From: Erinaceus europaeus
Lineage: Eukaryota; Chordata; Mammalia; Eulipotyphla; Erinaceidae
Length of the DNA stretch: 64,000 nucleotides
Assembly: GCF_950295315.1 (NCBI RefSeq)
Contig: NC_080185.1
Coordinates: forward strand, 46,791,237 to 46,855,236
Reading direction: 5' to 3'
The translations under genes and the position numbers were made by a program. A model generated the notes under the pieces. The model searched no databases. It was not told where the DNA came from and saw nothing but the letters and a program-made list of their open reading frames with translations. Each line of letters starts with the position of its first letter. The first letter of the stretch is position 1. Shown piece by piece: positions 32,116 to 42,260 of this stretch.

Positions 32116-32446
32116 GGGAGTCTGGCGTTCACTCAGCAAGTTAGGTGCAGGTGGCGTGAAGCGCAGGGACCAGTGTAAGGATCCCGGTTCCAGCTTCTGG
32201 CTCCCCACCTGCAGGGGTGTCGCTTCACAGGTGGTGAAGCAGGTCTGCAGGTATCTATCTTTCTCTCCCCTCTTTGTCTTCCCCTTGTCTCTCCAACAAT
32301 GACGACATCAATAACAACTACAACAATAAAACAAGGGCAACAAAAGGGAATAAATATTAAAAAATAAGTCATTAAAAATAAGAATAACTACAACAATAAA
32401 ACAACAAAGGAAACAAAAAGGGAAAAAATATATATAATTTTAAAAA
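32116..32446 (+). mobile_element. SINE-A with doubled tail and perfect TSD
   Basis: GGTGGCGTTCACTCAGC-like head, full body, then the tail unit AATAACTACAACAATAAAAC occurs twice. The TSD TTTCAACTTACA lies at 32104-32115 and 32447-32458. Confidence 0.93.
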
Positions 32447-32616
32447 TTTCAACTTACACCACTAGTCTTAATATATAAAGGACACTTTTCTATATGTCAT
32501 TTATGAGACAAAGTTAGCACCCAGTAGAAAAAGACTTAGTTCACAGAAAAAGAAATACAAAGACTTGTCTCCTTCTCACCCCTAAAAGGGAAAAGGCAAA
32601 CTATATATTTTTTGGT

Positions 32617-32733
32617 TTTTTTACCAGAGCACTGCTCAACTCTGGCTTATGGCAGTATGGGGGATTGAACCTGGGACTTGAAAGCCTCAGGCATGAAAGT
32701 CTCTTTGCATAACCATTATGCTATACCCCCACC
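32617..32733 (-). mobile_element. SINE-C, minus strand
   Basis: TACCAGAGCACTGCTCAAC, GGGGGATTGAACCTGGGAC, CATAACCATTATGCTATACC. Confidence 0.92.
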
Positions 32734-32999
32734 CATCTTTTTTTTTTTTTCCATGAGTTCTCACTATGACCTGCCCCTCTTAAGAGCCTGCTAAGTGAGA
32801 CTTCTCTTCAGTTTGGCTTTTCTCAAATGTTCCCCCAAATCTTAACCCCCCAAACCATTATAATATCACTGTAGACAGTTTCCTTCTTTATGTGAAAATT
32901 CCTAAGCTCTCCTCAATCTTCACTACTCTTTCATGCCATCAAATCTCTATAGAAGTTGATACTTTAAAATGTGGATATAAGGGACCAAAGAAGTAACCA

Positions 33000-33078
33000 G
33001 CTAGGTTCAAGCCCCAGCACCACCTGGCACCAGAGGAACCTCTTGTGTTTTGGTCTGTCTCTCATCTGAATAAAAAAA
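33000..33078 (+). mobile_element. SINE-E-like fragment
   Basis: GCTAGGTTCAAGCCCCAGC, CACCACCTGGCACCAGAGG. Resembles 42040-42070. Confidence 0.45.
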
Positions 33079-33130
33079 CAGCATATGTGCAAGGCCAAGA
33101 ATCCACACACACACAAAAAAAAGGACATAA

Positions 33131-33319
33131 GGGGGGGGTGTGTCGCTACAGAAGTGATTAAGTAGGTCTGCAGGTGTCTTTCTCTACCCCTCTCTATCCT
33201 TCCCTCTGTCCTATTATATATATATATTTCAAAAAGTGGGGGGGGGGAATGGCCTCTAGGAGCAATGGATTCATAGTGCAGCCCCAGCATAACCCTGGAA
33301 GCAAAAAAAAAAAAAAAAA
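33131..33319 (+). mobile_element. SINE-A-long, 5-prime truncated
   Basis: AGTAGGTCTGCAGGTGTC, CT-rich middle, (AT)n, G run, GGCCTCTAGGAGCAATGG, CATAACCCTGGAAGC, 17 A. Confidence 0.88.
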
Positions 33320-33417
33320 GCATAAGGCCAACTTTCTGCCTCACTCTCAATAGCAAGAACATGCACACACATACACTCATATCCTTAACAATGTCATTTA
33401 AAAACTAGGTTTTTTTG

Positions 33418-33563
33418 GAGGGGGAGGGGATAGCATAATGGTTATACAGAGACCCTCATGCCTGAGGCTCCAAAGTTTCAGGTTCAATGCCTCACACAAA
33501 TAAAAGCTATAGCTGAGCAGTGCTCTGGTAAAAAAAAAAAAAATACATAAATAAAAATAGTAT
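33418..33563 (+). mobile_element. SINE-C
   Basis: GGATAGCATAATGGTTATAC, TGCCTGAGGCTCCAAAG, CAGGTTCAATGCC, GAGCAGTGCTCTGG, A tail. Confidence 0.9.
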
Positions 33564-33577
33564 TAAAAAAAACACCT

Positions 33578-34443
33578 CCGAAGGGAGGCTGGACAACATA
33601 CTCTATGCTACACCTGAGAAATATGGGTCCTAATATTGGGGCAGTTTGGAAAGTCCCTACTCATGAACACAGAATGTGAACTCAGATCTACAGGGATGCA
33701 GAGGTCACACAGGCTTCTAAGCTGAATATGGGCCCCAGATCACATCCAATCGATGGGGTTTACACTCAACAATATTTGTACACCTTTCCCATATTTGGGA
33801 GCTACCCTCTTCCCTGATCCAGCTTTCTGGTCCTTTTTCCAGCCATGACATCATCTCCCTAGACAATAACTTGGATCCACCTGCATATCAGATTTCAGAC
33901 TCAGGGGAAAGGAAAAAGAAAAAAAAACGAGTGTAGCCACAGACTCTTTGGAATATAACTAAAATATGCCTACTAGCCATCTACAAAATGGAGTAACCCC
34001 CAGCACTTCATCTGCACTATTCCAGCCTTTAGGTCCATGATTGATCAATAATTTGTTTGGCTTTGTATGTTAACTCTTTTCAGTCACCAGGTTCCAGATG
34101 ATGCCAAGCAGACTTCCCTGGACAAATGAGCCCACAAATATGTCCTGGAGCTCCGCTTCCCCAGAACCCCACCCCACTAGGGAAAGAGAGAGACAGGCTG
34201 GGAGTATAGATCAACCTATCAATGCCCATGTTCAGCGGGGAAGCAATTACAGAAGCCAGACCTTCCACCTTCAGCATCCCCCAATGACCTTGGGTCCATA
34301 CTCCCAGAGTTAAAGAATAGGAAAGCTATCAGGGGAGGGGTTGGGATACAGAGTTCTGGTGGTGGGAATTGTGTGGAGTTGTACCTCTCTTATCCTATGG
34401 TTTTGTCAGTGTTTCCTTTTTATAAATAAATAAAAAATTAAAA
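33578..34443 (+). mobile_element. L1-gamma 3-prime end
   Basis: Longer than the 11694 copy: AGGGAGGCTGGACAACATAC, CTACAGGGATGCAGAGGTC, GAATATGGGCCCCAGATC, GGGAGCTACCCTCTTCCC, CAATAATTTGTTTGGCTTTG, TATGTCCTGGAGCTCCGC, TGGTGGGAATTGTGTGGAG, A-rich end. No ORF2 part. Confidence 0.88.
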
Positions 34444-34537
34444 AACAGTTTTTTTATTCCTAAATTAACTTGCTTGCCTTATTCATAGTTTATATTATTA
34501 CTACTTTTATTATCTAGTAACCTGAAATTATTTCTTT

Positions 34538-35099
34538 TTTTTTAATATTTATTCCCTTTTTGTTGCCCTTTTTAAAAATTATTCCCTTTTGTTGCCCTTG
34601 TTTTTATTGTAGTTATTGTTGTTATTGATGTTGTCGTTGTTGGATAGGACAGAGAAATGGAGAGGAGGGGAAGACAGAGAGGGGGAGAGAAAGATTAGAC
34701 ACCTGCAGACCTGCTTCACCGCCTGTGAATCGACTCCCCTGCAGGTGGGCAGCCGGGGCTCCAACCGGGATCCTTATGCGGGTTCTTGCGCTTTACACCA
34801 CCTACGCTTAACCCGCTGAGCTATCACCGACTCCCTATTTTTTAAATATTTATTCTCTTTTGTTGCCCTCTTATCATTGTAGTTATTTTTATTGATGTCA
34901 TCGTTGTTGGATAGGCTAGAGAGAAATAGAGAGAGGGAGGGAAGACAAAAAGGGGGAGAGAAAGATAGACACCTGCAGACCTGCTTCACTGCTTGTGAAG
35001 TGACTCCCCTGCAGGTGGGGGGCTTGAACCAGAATACTTACTCTGGTCCTTGCGCTTTGCACCACCTAGGCTTAACCCGCTAAGCTACCGCCCAACTCC
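34538..35099 (-). mobile_element. Nested pair of SINE-A, minus strand, one outer TSD
   Basis: Three tail starts (CCCTTTTTGTTGCCC at about 34553, CCCTTTTGTTGCCCTTG at about 34583, TCTTTTGTTGCCCTC at about 34856) but only two heads (near 34830 and 35090). An outer copy was therefore opened by an inner full copy (about 34569-34832). The TSD GAAATTATTTCTT lies at about 34525-34537 and 35102-35114. Confidence 0.9.
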
Positions 35100-35131
35100 C
35101 AGAAATTATTTCTTTATAAAATATTGTTTCT

Positions 35132-35204
35132 TGTGGAGTTGTACCCCTCCTACCCTATGGTTTTGTTAATTAATCCTTTCTTAAATAAAAAAAAATTAAA
35201 AAAA
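35132..35204 (+). mobile_element. Minimal L1-alpha 3-prime end (about 73 bp) with TSD
   Basis: Only TGTGGAGTTGTACCCCTCC, CTATGGTTTTGTTAATTAAT, TTTCTTAAATAAA and poly-A remain. The TSD AAATATTGTTTCT flanks it (35119-35131 and 35205-35217). Confidence 0.92.
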
Positions 35205-35217
35205 AAATATTGTTTCT

Positions 35218-35500
35218 GTGGTCTGGGAGGTGGTGAGTTGGATAAAACAGTGGACTTTTGGGTGGTGGGTAGATAGCATAATGGTAATGTAAGCAGATTT
35301 TCCTGCCTGAGGCTCCAGAATCCCAGGTTCAATCCAATCCCCTCATCACCATAAACCAGAGCTGAGCAGTGCTCTGGTGGAAAAAAAAAAGTTAAAAAAT
35401 AAAACATTTGACCCTCAAGCATGAGGTGCTTAGTTCAATCCCCAGCAGCACCTACAACAGAGTTCTCTGGTTCTTTATCTTTCTCATAAGTAAGTAACTT
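35218..35500 (+). mobile_element. SINE-D split by SINE-C
   Basis: SINE-D head (GGTCTGGGAGGTGGTGAG, GATAAAACAGTGGAC) at 35218-35258; its remainder (CCTCAAGCATGAGGTGC, GTTCAATCCCCAGCAGCACC) resumes at about 35410. Between them SINE-C (GGTAGATAGCATAATGG ... poly-A). TAAAACAGTGGAC and TAAAACATTTGAC are the diverged TSD. Confidence 0.9.
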
Positions 35501-35639
35501 TGTTGTTTCTCTATTAAGAAAAAGCATCCTCTTTTCAGCTGTTCTTGTATCAAAGAACTATAAATACACATACACTTCAAAGGTAGTGTGGGTTCCATGC
35601 CAGATGACCATGCCCAAATGAGTCACATGACTTTTTTAA

Positions 35640-36882
35640 TTTCCTAGTGCAATATGATGGGCTTTGACCTCTAAAGGGTCCCTCTCTCAACTACCTCTGG
35701 TCACTTCCATAAGGAACAATGTCTTGTGGGCCCTCTTAGAACCTTGGCTCTACCATAAAGCAATGAGGACGGTAGAGATAGCACCAGTCTCTGAAGGGAG
35801 GCTGGGGGTATCCTGCCTTGCCACTAGTCGTGAAATGAGTGCAGCCTGCAATGTTCCTCAGATGTGACCATGAGCTATAAGCTCAGACTAATAGGACTTA
35901 CACAGGCTAATAGACTAATAGGTTACACAGGCTCTGGTGCTAAATATAAATATGTATTTATATATGGGCCCTGGAGCAGGTGGATGGAGGTAAATAGTTC
36001 ACTGTAGCCACAGACTTTTTTTTTTTCTTCATAAGAATGGGAGCTACTCCCTTCCCTAATCCAACTTTCTAGCCCTTTTCTCTACTCTGACACCATTCTC
36101 TTACACAATATTCTTAACCAACCTCAGGCTAGCTACCAAACTCAAGCAAAACTACTATAGTTTTATGCCCCCAGGAACACGCCTAAAATGGTTCTCCTAG
36201 CTCTCTTCTACCCTAAAATCCCTAATCTCATCTGCTCTGACCCTACTTTTTGGTTCCTGTTCATAAACCATCTTGTCTCAATTTAGGTCATGCCACCTTC
36301 CAGACACCAAGTTACAGATGCTACTCCATCCCGACTTCTCTGGGCAGACGAACTCACCAATGTGTCCTGGACCCTCGCATCTCCAGTGCTCTGGTCCACT
36401 AGGGAAAGACAGAAACAGGCTGGGAGTGTGGATCGACCTATCAACACCCATGCTCAGCGGAGAAGCAATTACAGAAGCCAGAACTCCTACCTTTTGTTCC
36501 CCATAAACAACCTTGATCCATACTCCCATCGTGGGAGACGTGATAGGATGAAGAGAAGAGGACTCTGCCTTCCAGCTCCATCAGCACCCAGAGAGAGAGA
36601 AGGAAAAGGAGAGGGACATGTGGAGGTAGTTATGATGTCATGTGTGGCTTAGAGGGAAAGAGAGGATTGAATCAGAAAAAGAAGGGGCAACTATGTATAA
36701 ATGTGGACAGATAGTTGTAGAGAAGATGGTTGACCCATGCCTACAACATTAAGGGAACTGTGGTGGATTGCAGTGGGGAGAGTGAAGATTCAGAAGACTG
36801 GTGGTGGGAATGGTGTGGCTTCAAACCCCTGTCGACATGTAATGCTGTAATATAAAAATAAAAATAAAGAAATAAAAAAAAA
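35640..36882 (+). mobile_element. L1-gamma-like 3-prime UTR, long divergent copy
   Basis: GACCTCTAAAGGGTCCCTC, AGGGAGGCTGGGGG, GGGAGCTACTCCCTTCCC, GTTACAGATGCTACTCC, CCAATGTGTCCTGGACC, GCAATTACAGAAGCCAG. The end differs from the others: a roughly 300-bp tail finishing GTGGTGGGAATGGTGTGGC, TGTAATATAAAAATAAAAA. Either an older subfamily or a recombinant. Confidence 0.78.
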
Positions 36883-36976
36883 CTTCCCAGTGCACATAAA
36901 GCAATGTTTACACTATACTGTAGTCTAAGATGTATAAGAAATGTGCATGCATGCCCTCATTAAAATGTTTCATTGC

Positions 36977-37170
36977 AGGTCCAGGTGGTGGCACATCTGG
37001 CTAAGCACATATATTACAATCCACAAGAACCCAGGTTGAAGTCCCTTGGTCCCCAAATGCAGGGGGAAAGCTTCAGGAGTGGTGAAGCAGTGCTGTAGGT
37101 GTCTCTCTCCCTATCTCTCCCCCTCCTGTCTCAATGCCTCTGTCTCTATCCAATGATAAATAAATGTTTA
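36977..37170 (+). mobile_element. SINE-B (first insertion at a reused site)
   Basis: GGTCCAGGTGGTGGCACATC head, CAGGTTGAAGTCCC, TCTATCCAATGATAAATAAA. AAAATGTTTCATTGC (36962-36976) and AAAATACTTCATTGC (37171-37185) flank it. Confidence 0.93.
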
Positions 37171-37185
37171 AAAATACTTCATTGC

Positions 37186-37393
37186 GGGCTGCAGAAGGTG
37201 GAAGGTCTGCCTTCTGTAATTGCTTCACACAACGACCCTGGGTCCATACTCCCAGAGGGATAGAGAATGGGAAAGCTATCAAAGCTATCAGGGGAGAGGA
37301 TGGGATATGGAGACCGGGTGGTGGGAATTGTGTGGAGTTGTACCCCTCCTATCTTCTGGTTTTGTTAATGTCTCCTTTCTTAAATAAATTTAA
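37186..37393 (+). mobile_element. L1-alpha 3-prime end (second insertion at the same site)
   Basis: GGGCTGCAGAAGGTGGAAGG, TGGGTCCATACTCCCAGAGG, GGTGGTGGGAATTGTGTGG, TTTCTTAAATAAA. The perfect TSD AAAATACTTCATTGC lies at 37171-37185 and 37394-37408. AAAGCTATC is duplicated inside. Confidence 0.95.
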
Positions 37394-37650
37394 AAAATAC
37401 TTCATTGCTTAAAAGAAAAAGGAAGAAAGGAAGGAAAAGGAAGTGAGCACATGCTGTTCAAAAAATGGTACCAGTACCCAGCACAATTGCCACAAAAGTC
37501 CAAATCAGAAAAGATGCAGTATGTGCAAGGCTCAGTAAAAATCAGGTACATATGCAGGTGGAAATTTCAAGTCACCTATGTCCTCATCATTATGCAGAGC
37601 CCTAGAAAAATTGGAGGGCTTGTTTTTTACATTGGGTTAAATGCACACAC

Positions 37651-37825
37651 AGTAGGGCTAGGGAGACAGCATAATGGTTCTATAAAGACTTTCATACCTA
37701 AAGCTCTGAGGTCCAAGGTTCAATTCCCAGCACTACCATATACCAGAGCTGAGCAGTGTGTTCTAGTCTCCTCTCCAACTTTTTCTCTGTATCTCTTTCA
37801 TTACAATAAATAAAATAATAGTTAA
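37651..37825 (+). mobile_element. SINE-C-related element with longer 3-prime part
   Basis: GGGAGACAGCATAATGGTTC, AAGGTTCAATTCCCAGC, CCAGAGCTGAGCAGTG, then a CT-rich stretch and AATAAATAAAATAAT. Confidence 0.78.
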
Positions 37826-37918
37826 AATAAATGTACACGTGGAAATGGACCTTTAATACCGATGATTATTCCTGGGCAAAAATTCACTGCAGGAAACGTT
37901 ATTCTCTAGGATCTAGGA

Positions 37919-38086
37919 TCCCAGTCCCCTGGGATGTTCTCAGTCCCCTGCAGTGTTCTCAGCCCAACCCTACCCAAGTCCCCTGGGATGTTCCCAGTCC
38001 CCTGCAGTGTTCTCAGCCCAACCCTACCCAAGTCCCCTGGGATGTTACCAGTCCCCTGCAGTGTTCTCAGCTCAACCCCACCCAAG
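37919..38086 (+). repeat. 54-bp minisatellite, about 3.1 copies
   Basis: Unit AAGTCCCCTGGGATGTTCCC, AGTCCCCTGCAGTGTTCTCA, GCCCAACCCTACCC. Copies are nearly identical and all multiples of three, so several frames stay open. There is no evidence it is coding. Confidence 0.95.
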
Positions 38087-38299
38087 CCCTCCTTCCCAGG
38101 GGCCACATAAATGGAAAGGAAAGAGAGAAGGGAGAAGGGCTCTGCAAGCCATCCCACCTTTTTCTCTCAGAGCCATCCTTTGGCTTAACAGAAATGCTTC
38201 CATGCCACAACTTGGGAAAGGCCTGGGAAAGGGTGGGGGTGGGAGGGGGGTGTCTCTACTGGGGGGTACATACACACTGGCTTAAGGGAAGTGCTTCCA

Positions 38300-38301
38300 T
38301 G

Positions 38302-38345
<44 letters not shown>

Positions 38346-38350
38346 GTTTC

Positions 38351-38393
<43 letters not shown>

Positions 38394-38431
38394 GCTTAAG
38401 GGAAATGCTTCCATCACACACACACTGGCTT

Positions 38432-38483
<52 letters not shown>

Positions 38484-38603
38484 CTTAAGGGAAATGCTTC
38501 CATGTCACACATACACACACTGGCTTCAACACATACACAGTGGCTTATGGGAAATGCTTCCATGCCAAACACACACTGTCTTCAACACACACACACTGGC
38601 TTC

Positions 38604-38636
<33 letters not shown>

Positions 38637-38654
38637 GCTTCAACACACACACAC

Positions 38655-38687
<33 letters not shown>

Positions 38688-38861
38688 GCTTAAGGGAAAT
38701 GCTTCCATGTCACACATACACACACTGGCTTCAACACATACACAGTGGCTTATAGGAAATGCTTCCATGCCAAACACACACTGTCTTCAACACAACACAC
38801 ACTGGCTTCAACACACACACACACACACACTGGCTTCAACACACACACACACACTGGCTTC

Positions 38862-38936
<75 letters not shown>

Positions 38937-39167
38937 GTTTAAGGGAAACGCTCCCATGCCACATACACACACACCCCACCCACACACTGGCTTAAGGGAA
39001 ATGCTTCCATGCTCCACCCCCCACACACACTGGTTTAAGGGAAACGCTCCCATGCCACCTACACACACACCCCACCCACACACTGGCTTAAGGGAAATGC
39101 TTCCATGCCCCCCCCCCACACACACACTGGCTTCAAAACACACACAACACACACCGGCGCTGGCTTC

Positions 39168-39218
<51 letters not shown>

Positions 39219-39305
39219 GCTTAAGGGAAATGCTCCCATGCCACACACACACAGGCTTCAACACACACTGGCTTCAACACACACAGGCTTAAGGGAAATG
39301 CTTCC
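38300..39305 (+). repeat. Compound CA satellite with embedded spacer motifs
   Basis: About 1 kb of (CA)n blocks separated by two recurring spacers: CTGGCTTAAGGGAAATGCTTCC (with ATGCC/ATGTC) and CTGGCTTCAA. Higher-order repetition is visible: the roughly 180-bp segment near 38490-38690 recurs at 38688-38840. A 3-prime variant has ACACCCCACCCACACACTGG. The very long frames across it are repeat artefacts. Confidence 0.96.
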
Positions 39306-39960
39306 ATGCCACAATGTGGGAGAGGCGCTCAGCCTCCCCCAGGTCAGTCTCCCCCAAAACACAGCCTTTCACCCGCCGGCCCATGCTGTCCTTGTGGCTC
39401 TGGAGTCTGTAAGAAGCTGGGGTCTGCAAGGTTGCAGCCACCACTGTCCAAGGCTGCTAGGCGGGCTCCAGCTGCCCACAAACTGGAGGAGAACGCATAA
39501 GGCCTTTGGGGCCAGAAAGGCAACCTGATCCCGGAAAGGAAAGGCAAACAAAGGGCGCAAGGCTGGAGCCATGCACCCACAAGCCCTGTGGACTCACCCC
39601 CGGGACCCCTGGGACATCGGATCCTGGATAGGCACCTATCAAGCCCCAATTCTTCTGCTTCTCCTTGCTCCAAGGAGTGGGGTTGAGGGCTGAAAGAATG
39701 AGGCCCGGAGGAGAAGGAGGATAAAAGCACTCTCCAGGGCGGGTCCCGCCCAAGGGGAGGAGTGGGGCTCCCTCTGTGGGCCCCAGATGCCCGAAGGGGC
39801 GGGGAGAGGTGGGCTTGGGAAAGTTTCAGGGAAACCTCCAGCCAATGGCCTTGTTGCTTGACGGAAAGACTTAATTACTCTTGCTTGTAGGGTCTGTGCC
39901 GGAGAGCTGGCAAATGGTGGATGGATGTGCTTGGATAGCAAAATGGAAAGTTTTACTGTT
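39306..39960. promoter_or_regulatory. GC-rich, promoter-like block next to the satellite
   Basis: Contains a perfect GGGCGGG-T-CCCGCCC palindrome (39737-39751), a TATA-like GGATAAAAG (39719-39727), a GGGGCGGGGAG GC box near 39797, and AGCCAATGG (CCAAT) near 39840. On the minus strand GGGGGTGAGTCC near 39600 is a good splice-donor look-alike. No known protein was recognised in any frame, so this may be a CpG-rich promoter, an old exon region or just GC-rich DNA. Confidence 0.4.
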
Positions 39961-40098
39961 CAACACTCACAAAACTCTTCGGGGAGTCAGTTTAAATAAG
40001 CGCACATTCAAACTTAGGAGTGTGCATTATTCATATTTCTTTGATTACTGAACTTTAAACATGTCCTTCCGGGTGAGAAGGGTAAGGAACAGATAAAA
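39961..40098. other. Short unassigned spacer
   Basis: Nothing recognised; ends at AAAAGGGACAGGTTCAGG, the left target copy of the next block. Confidence 0.4.
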
Positions 40099-40113
40099 GG
40101 GACAGGTTCAGGA

Positions 40114-40648
40114 GTCCAGCGTTAGCGCATCGGGTTGGTGCAAAGCATAAGGATGGGCCTAAGAGTTCCAGTTTGATCCCCCTGGCTCCCCGCCTGCAGG
40201 GGAGTCACCTCACAAGCATTGAAGCAGGTCTGCTGGTGTCTTTCTCTCTTCCTCTGTCTTGACATATTTTTTTCTAGGTTTTTCTATGCAAAAATGTGTC
40301 ACACATTTTCAGACAACCCAATGGAGCTTAAATGGAAGGGGAAGGGGATCATGTCTTTGTGTCCTATTTTCTTTCTTTCTTTCTTTCCTTAATTTTTATT
40401 TATAAAATGGAAACAGTGAGGGAGTCAGACTGTAGCACAGAGGGTTAAGCACGGGTGGTGCAAAGCACAAGGACCAGCGTAAGGATCCCGACGCCCCACC
40501 TGCAGGGGAGTCGCTTCACAGGTGGTGAAGCAGGTCTGCAGGTGTCTTTCTCTCCCCCTCTCTGTCTTCCCCTCCTCTCTCCATTTCTCTCTCCAACAAC
40601 AAAACAGCAATAAAAACAACAATAATAACTACAACAATAAGAAAAAAA
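40114..40648 (+). mobile_element. Composite insertion: SINE-A part, L1 stub, SINE-A
   Basis: AGGGACAGGTTCAGG (about 40099-40113) and AGGGACAGTTTCAGG (about 40649-40663) flank the whole block. Inside are a SINE-A truncated at about 40262, unassigned DNA with (CTTT)n at 40368-40388, a minus-strand L1 tail stub (TTTTTATTTATAAAATGGAAAC, about 40387-40419), and a second SINE-A (40421-40648). Confidence 0.8.
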
Positions 40649-40794
40649 AAGGGACAGTTTCAGGGTAAGATGGATGCCTTCTCCTTCCCTGAGGCTGACC
40701 CTGTAGACTTATCTGTGAGCAGAACTGGAATGTAAATGAGGAGGCAGAGAAGAACCCAAATGTAAGAACACCAGCTGTAGGCAGGCTGTGAATC

Positions 40795-41998
40795 TTCACC
40801 AGAGACAAAAGTACTCATTGTCAACATATTCTGAGGGGGAATCTTGCCCCAGTGCAGGGTAATATGCAATCGATAAACAATGTAATACTATATCACCTGT
40901 ACAATAATCATCAATTGATGTATGCCTACCCATAGCCTCAAATGAATATAAAAAGTAGGGCCAGACCCCATCACCTGGGGCCCTATTTGGGGGGGGGTCC
41001 TGAGATTCCCACACAGACATGATGGGTCTAGACCTCTAACAGATCCCTCTCTCCACTGTCACTGGTCATCTCCATCAGGAACAACATAATGGACCCCTTT
41101 ATGGGTCCCTATAGGACCTTGCCCTCAATGTGGATCAACAATGGTAGGGAATGTTCCATTCTCCAAAGGGAGGTTGGACAACATAACATACTCTACCTAC
41201 AACCTGAGGATAATAGGTCCTGAAATGAATGCACCTTTGAATGTTCCTAGCCGTGACCACAGAATGTGAGCTCAGACCTACAGGGATGCAGAGGTTACAT
41301 AGGCTCCTGTGCTGAATATGGGCCCCAGGTCAGATTGATGGGGTTTATAGTTAACAATACTTATATACTTTTCCCCTATTTGGGAGCTACTCTCTTCCCT
41401 GATCCAGCTTTCTAGTCTTTTTTTCAACTATGACACCATCTCCCCAGACAATAACCTGGGTCCACCTGCATATTAGATGTCAGGCTCAGGCAAAAACTAG
41501 TAAAGTCATGGGCCCCATGGAATATACCTAAAATAGACCTACTAGCTTTTTCAAAAACGGTGAGCCGAAATCTTCCTCTGCAATATTCTTGTCTTTAGGT
41601 TCATGATTAGTCTACAGTCTGTTCTGCTTTATATCTTAACTTGTTTTCAGTCACCACGTTCCAGATGCTACCATGATGCCAACCTGACTTCCCTGGGCAA
41701 ACAACCCCACCATGTGTCCCCACTTTCCCAGATGCCTGCCTCACTAGGGAAAGAGAGAGAAAGGCTGGGAGTATGGATCCACCTGCCAATGCCCATGGTC
41801 AGCAGGGAAGCAATTACAGAAACCAGACCTTCCACCTTCTGCACTCCATAATGATCCTGGGTCCATACTCCCAGAAGGATAAAGAACAGGATAGCTTCCA
41901 GTGGAGGGGATGTAATATGGAACTCTGGTGGTGGGCATTGTGTAGAATTGTACCTCTTTTATCCTACGGTCTTGTCGATCACTATTAAATCAATTTAA
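40795..41998 (+). mobile_element. L1-gamma 3-prime UTR, long copy
   Basis: Clear from about 41020 (GATGGGTCTAGACCTCTAAC), then GGGAGGTTGGACAACATAAC, GAATATGGGCCCCAGGTC, GGGAGCTACTCTCTTCCC, CCATGTGTCCCC, CCATACTCCCAGAAGG, TGGTGGTGGGCATTGTG. The 40795-41020 part (TGAGATTCCCACACAGACATG upstream) is probably the same UTR but has no second copy here for confirmation. Confidence 0.82.
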
Positions 41999-42004
41999 AA
42001 AAGA

Positions 42005-42142
42005 TAGATGACTGGATAGGGTACATGCTTTGCCATGTGTGCAGTCCAGGCTTGAGCCCCAACACCATATGGCAGGTATTATGACACTGAAGTAGACTCT
42101 AGTGCTATAGTGTCTCTCTGTCTCCTTCCTCATCTGTTCTCT
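42005..42142 (+). mobile_element. SINE-E-like element
   Basis: GACTGGATAGGGTACATGC, CAGGCTTGAGCCCCAACACC, CATATGGCAGG, then CT-rich sequence. tRNA-like box-B region GCTTGAGCCCC. Confidence 0.5.
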
Positions 42143-42256
42143 CAGGAAAGCTATCAGGGAGGAGATTGGATATGGAGTTCTGGGGGTGGGAATTGTGTGG
42201 AAATGTACCCCTCTTATCTTATAGTGTGGTCAATATTTCCATTTTATAAATTTAAA
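42143..42256 (+). mobile_element. L1-alpha/gamma 3-prime end, short
   Basis: AAAGCTATCAGGGAGGAGATT, GGGGGTGGGAATTGTGTGG, ATTTCCATTTTATAAATTTAAA. Confidence 0.88.
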
Positions 42257-42260
42257 AAAA

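Noticed and set aside
38300..39305. CRISPR-like array (repeats with spacers)
   Set aside because: The regular motifs are CA microsatellite interruptions in mammalian DNA; the spacers are not unique and there are no cas genes.
37831..39528. 565-codon open frame
   Set aside because: It is the CA satellite read as Thr-His plus a 54-bp minisatellite. No domain, start context or splice structure supports a protein.
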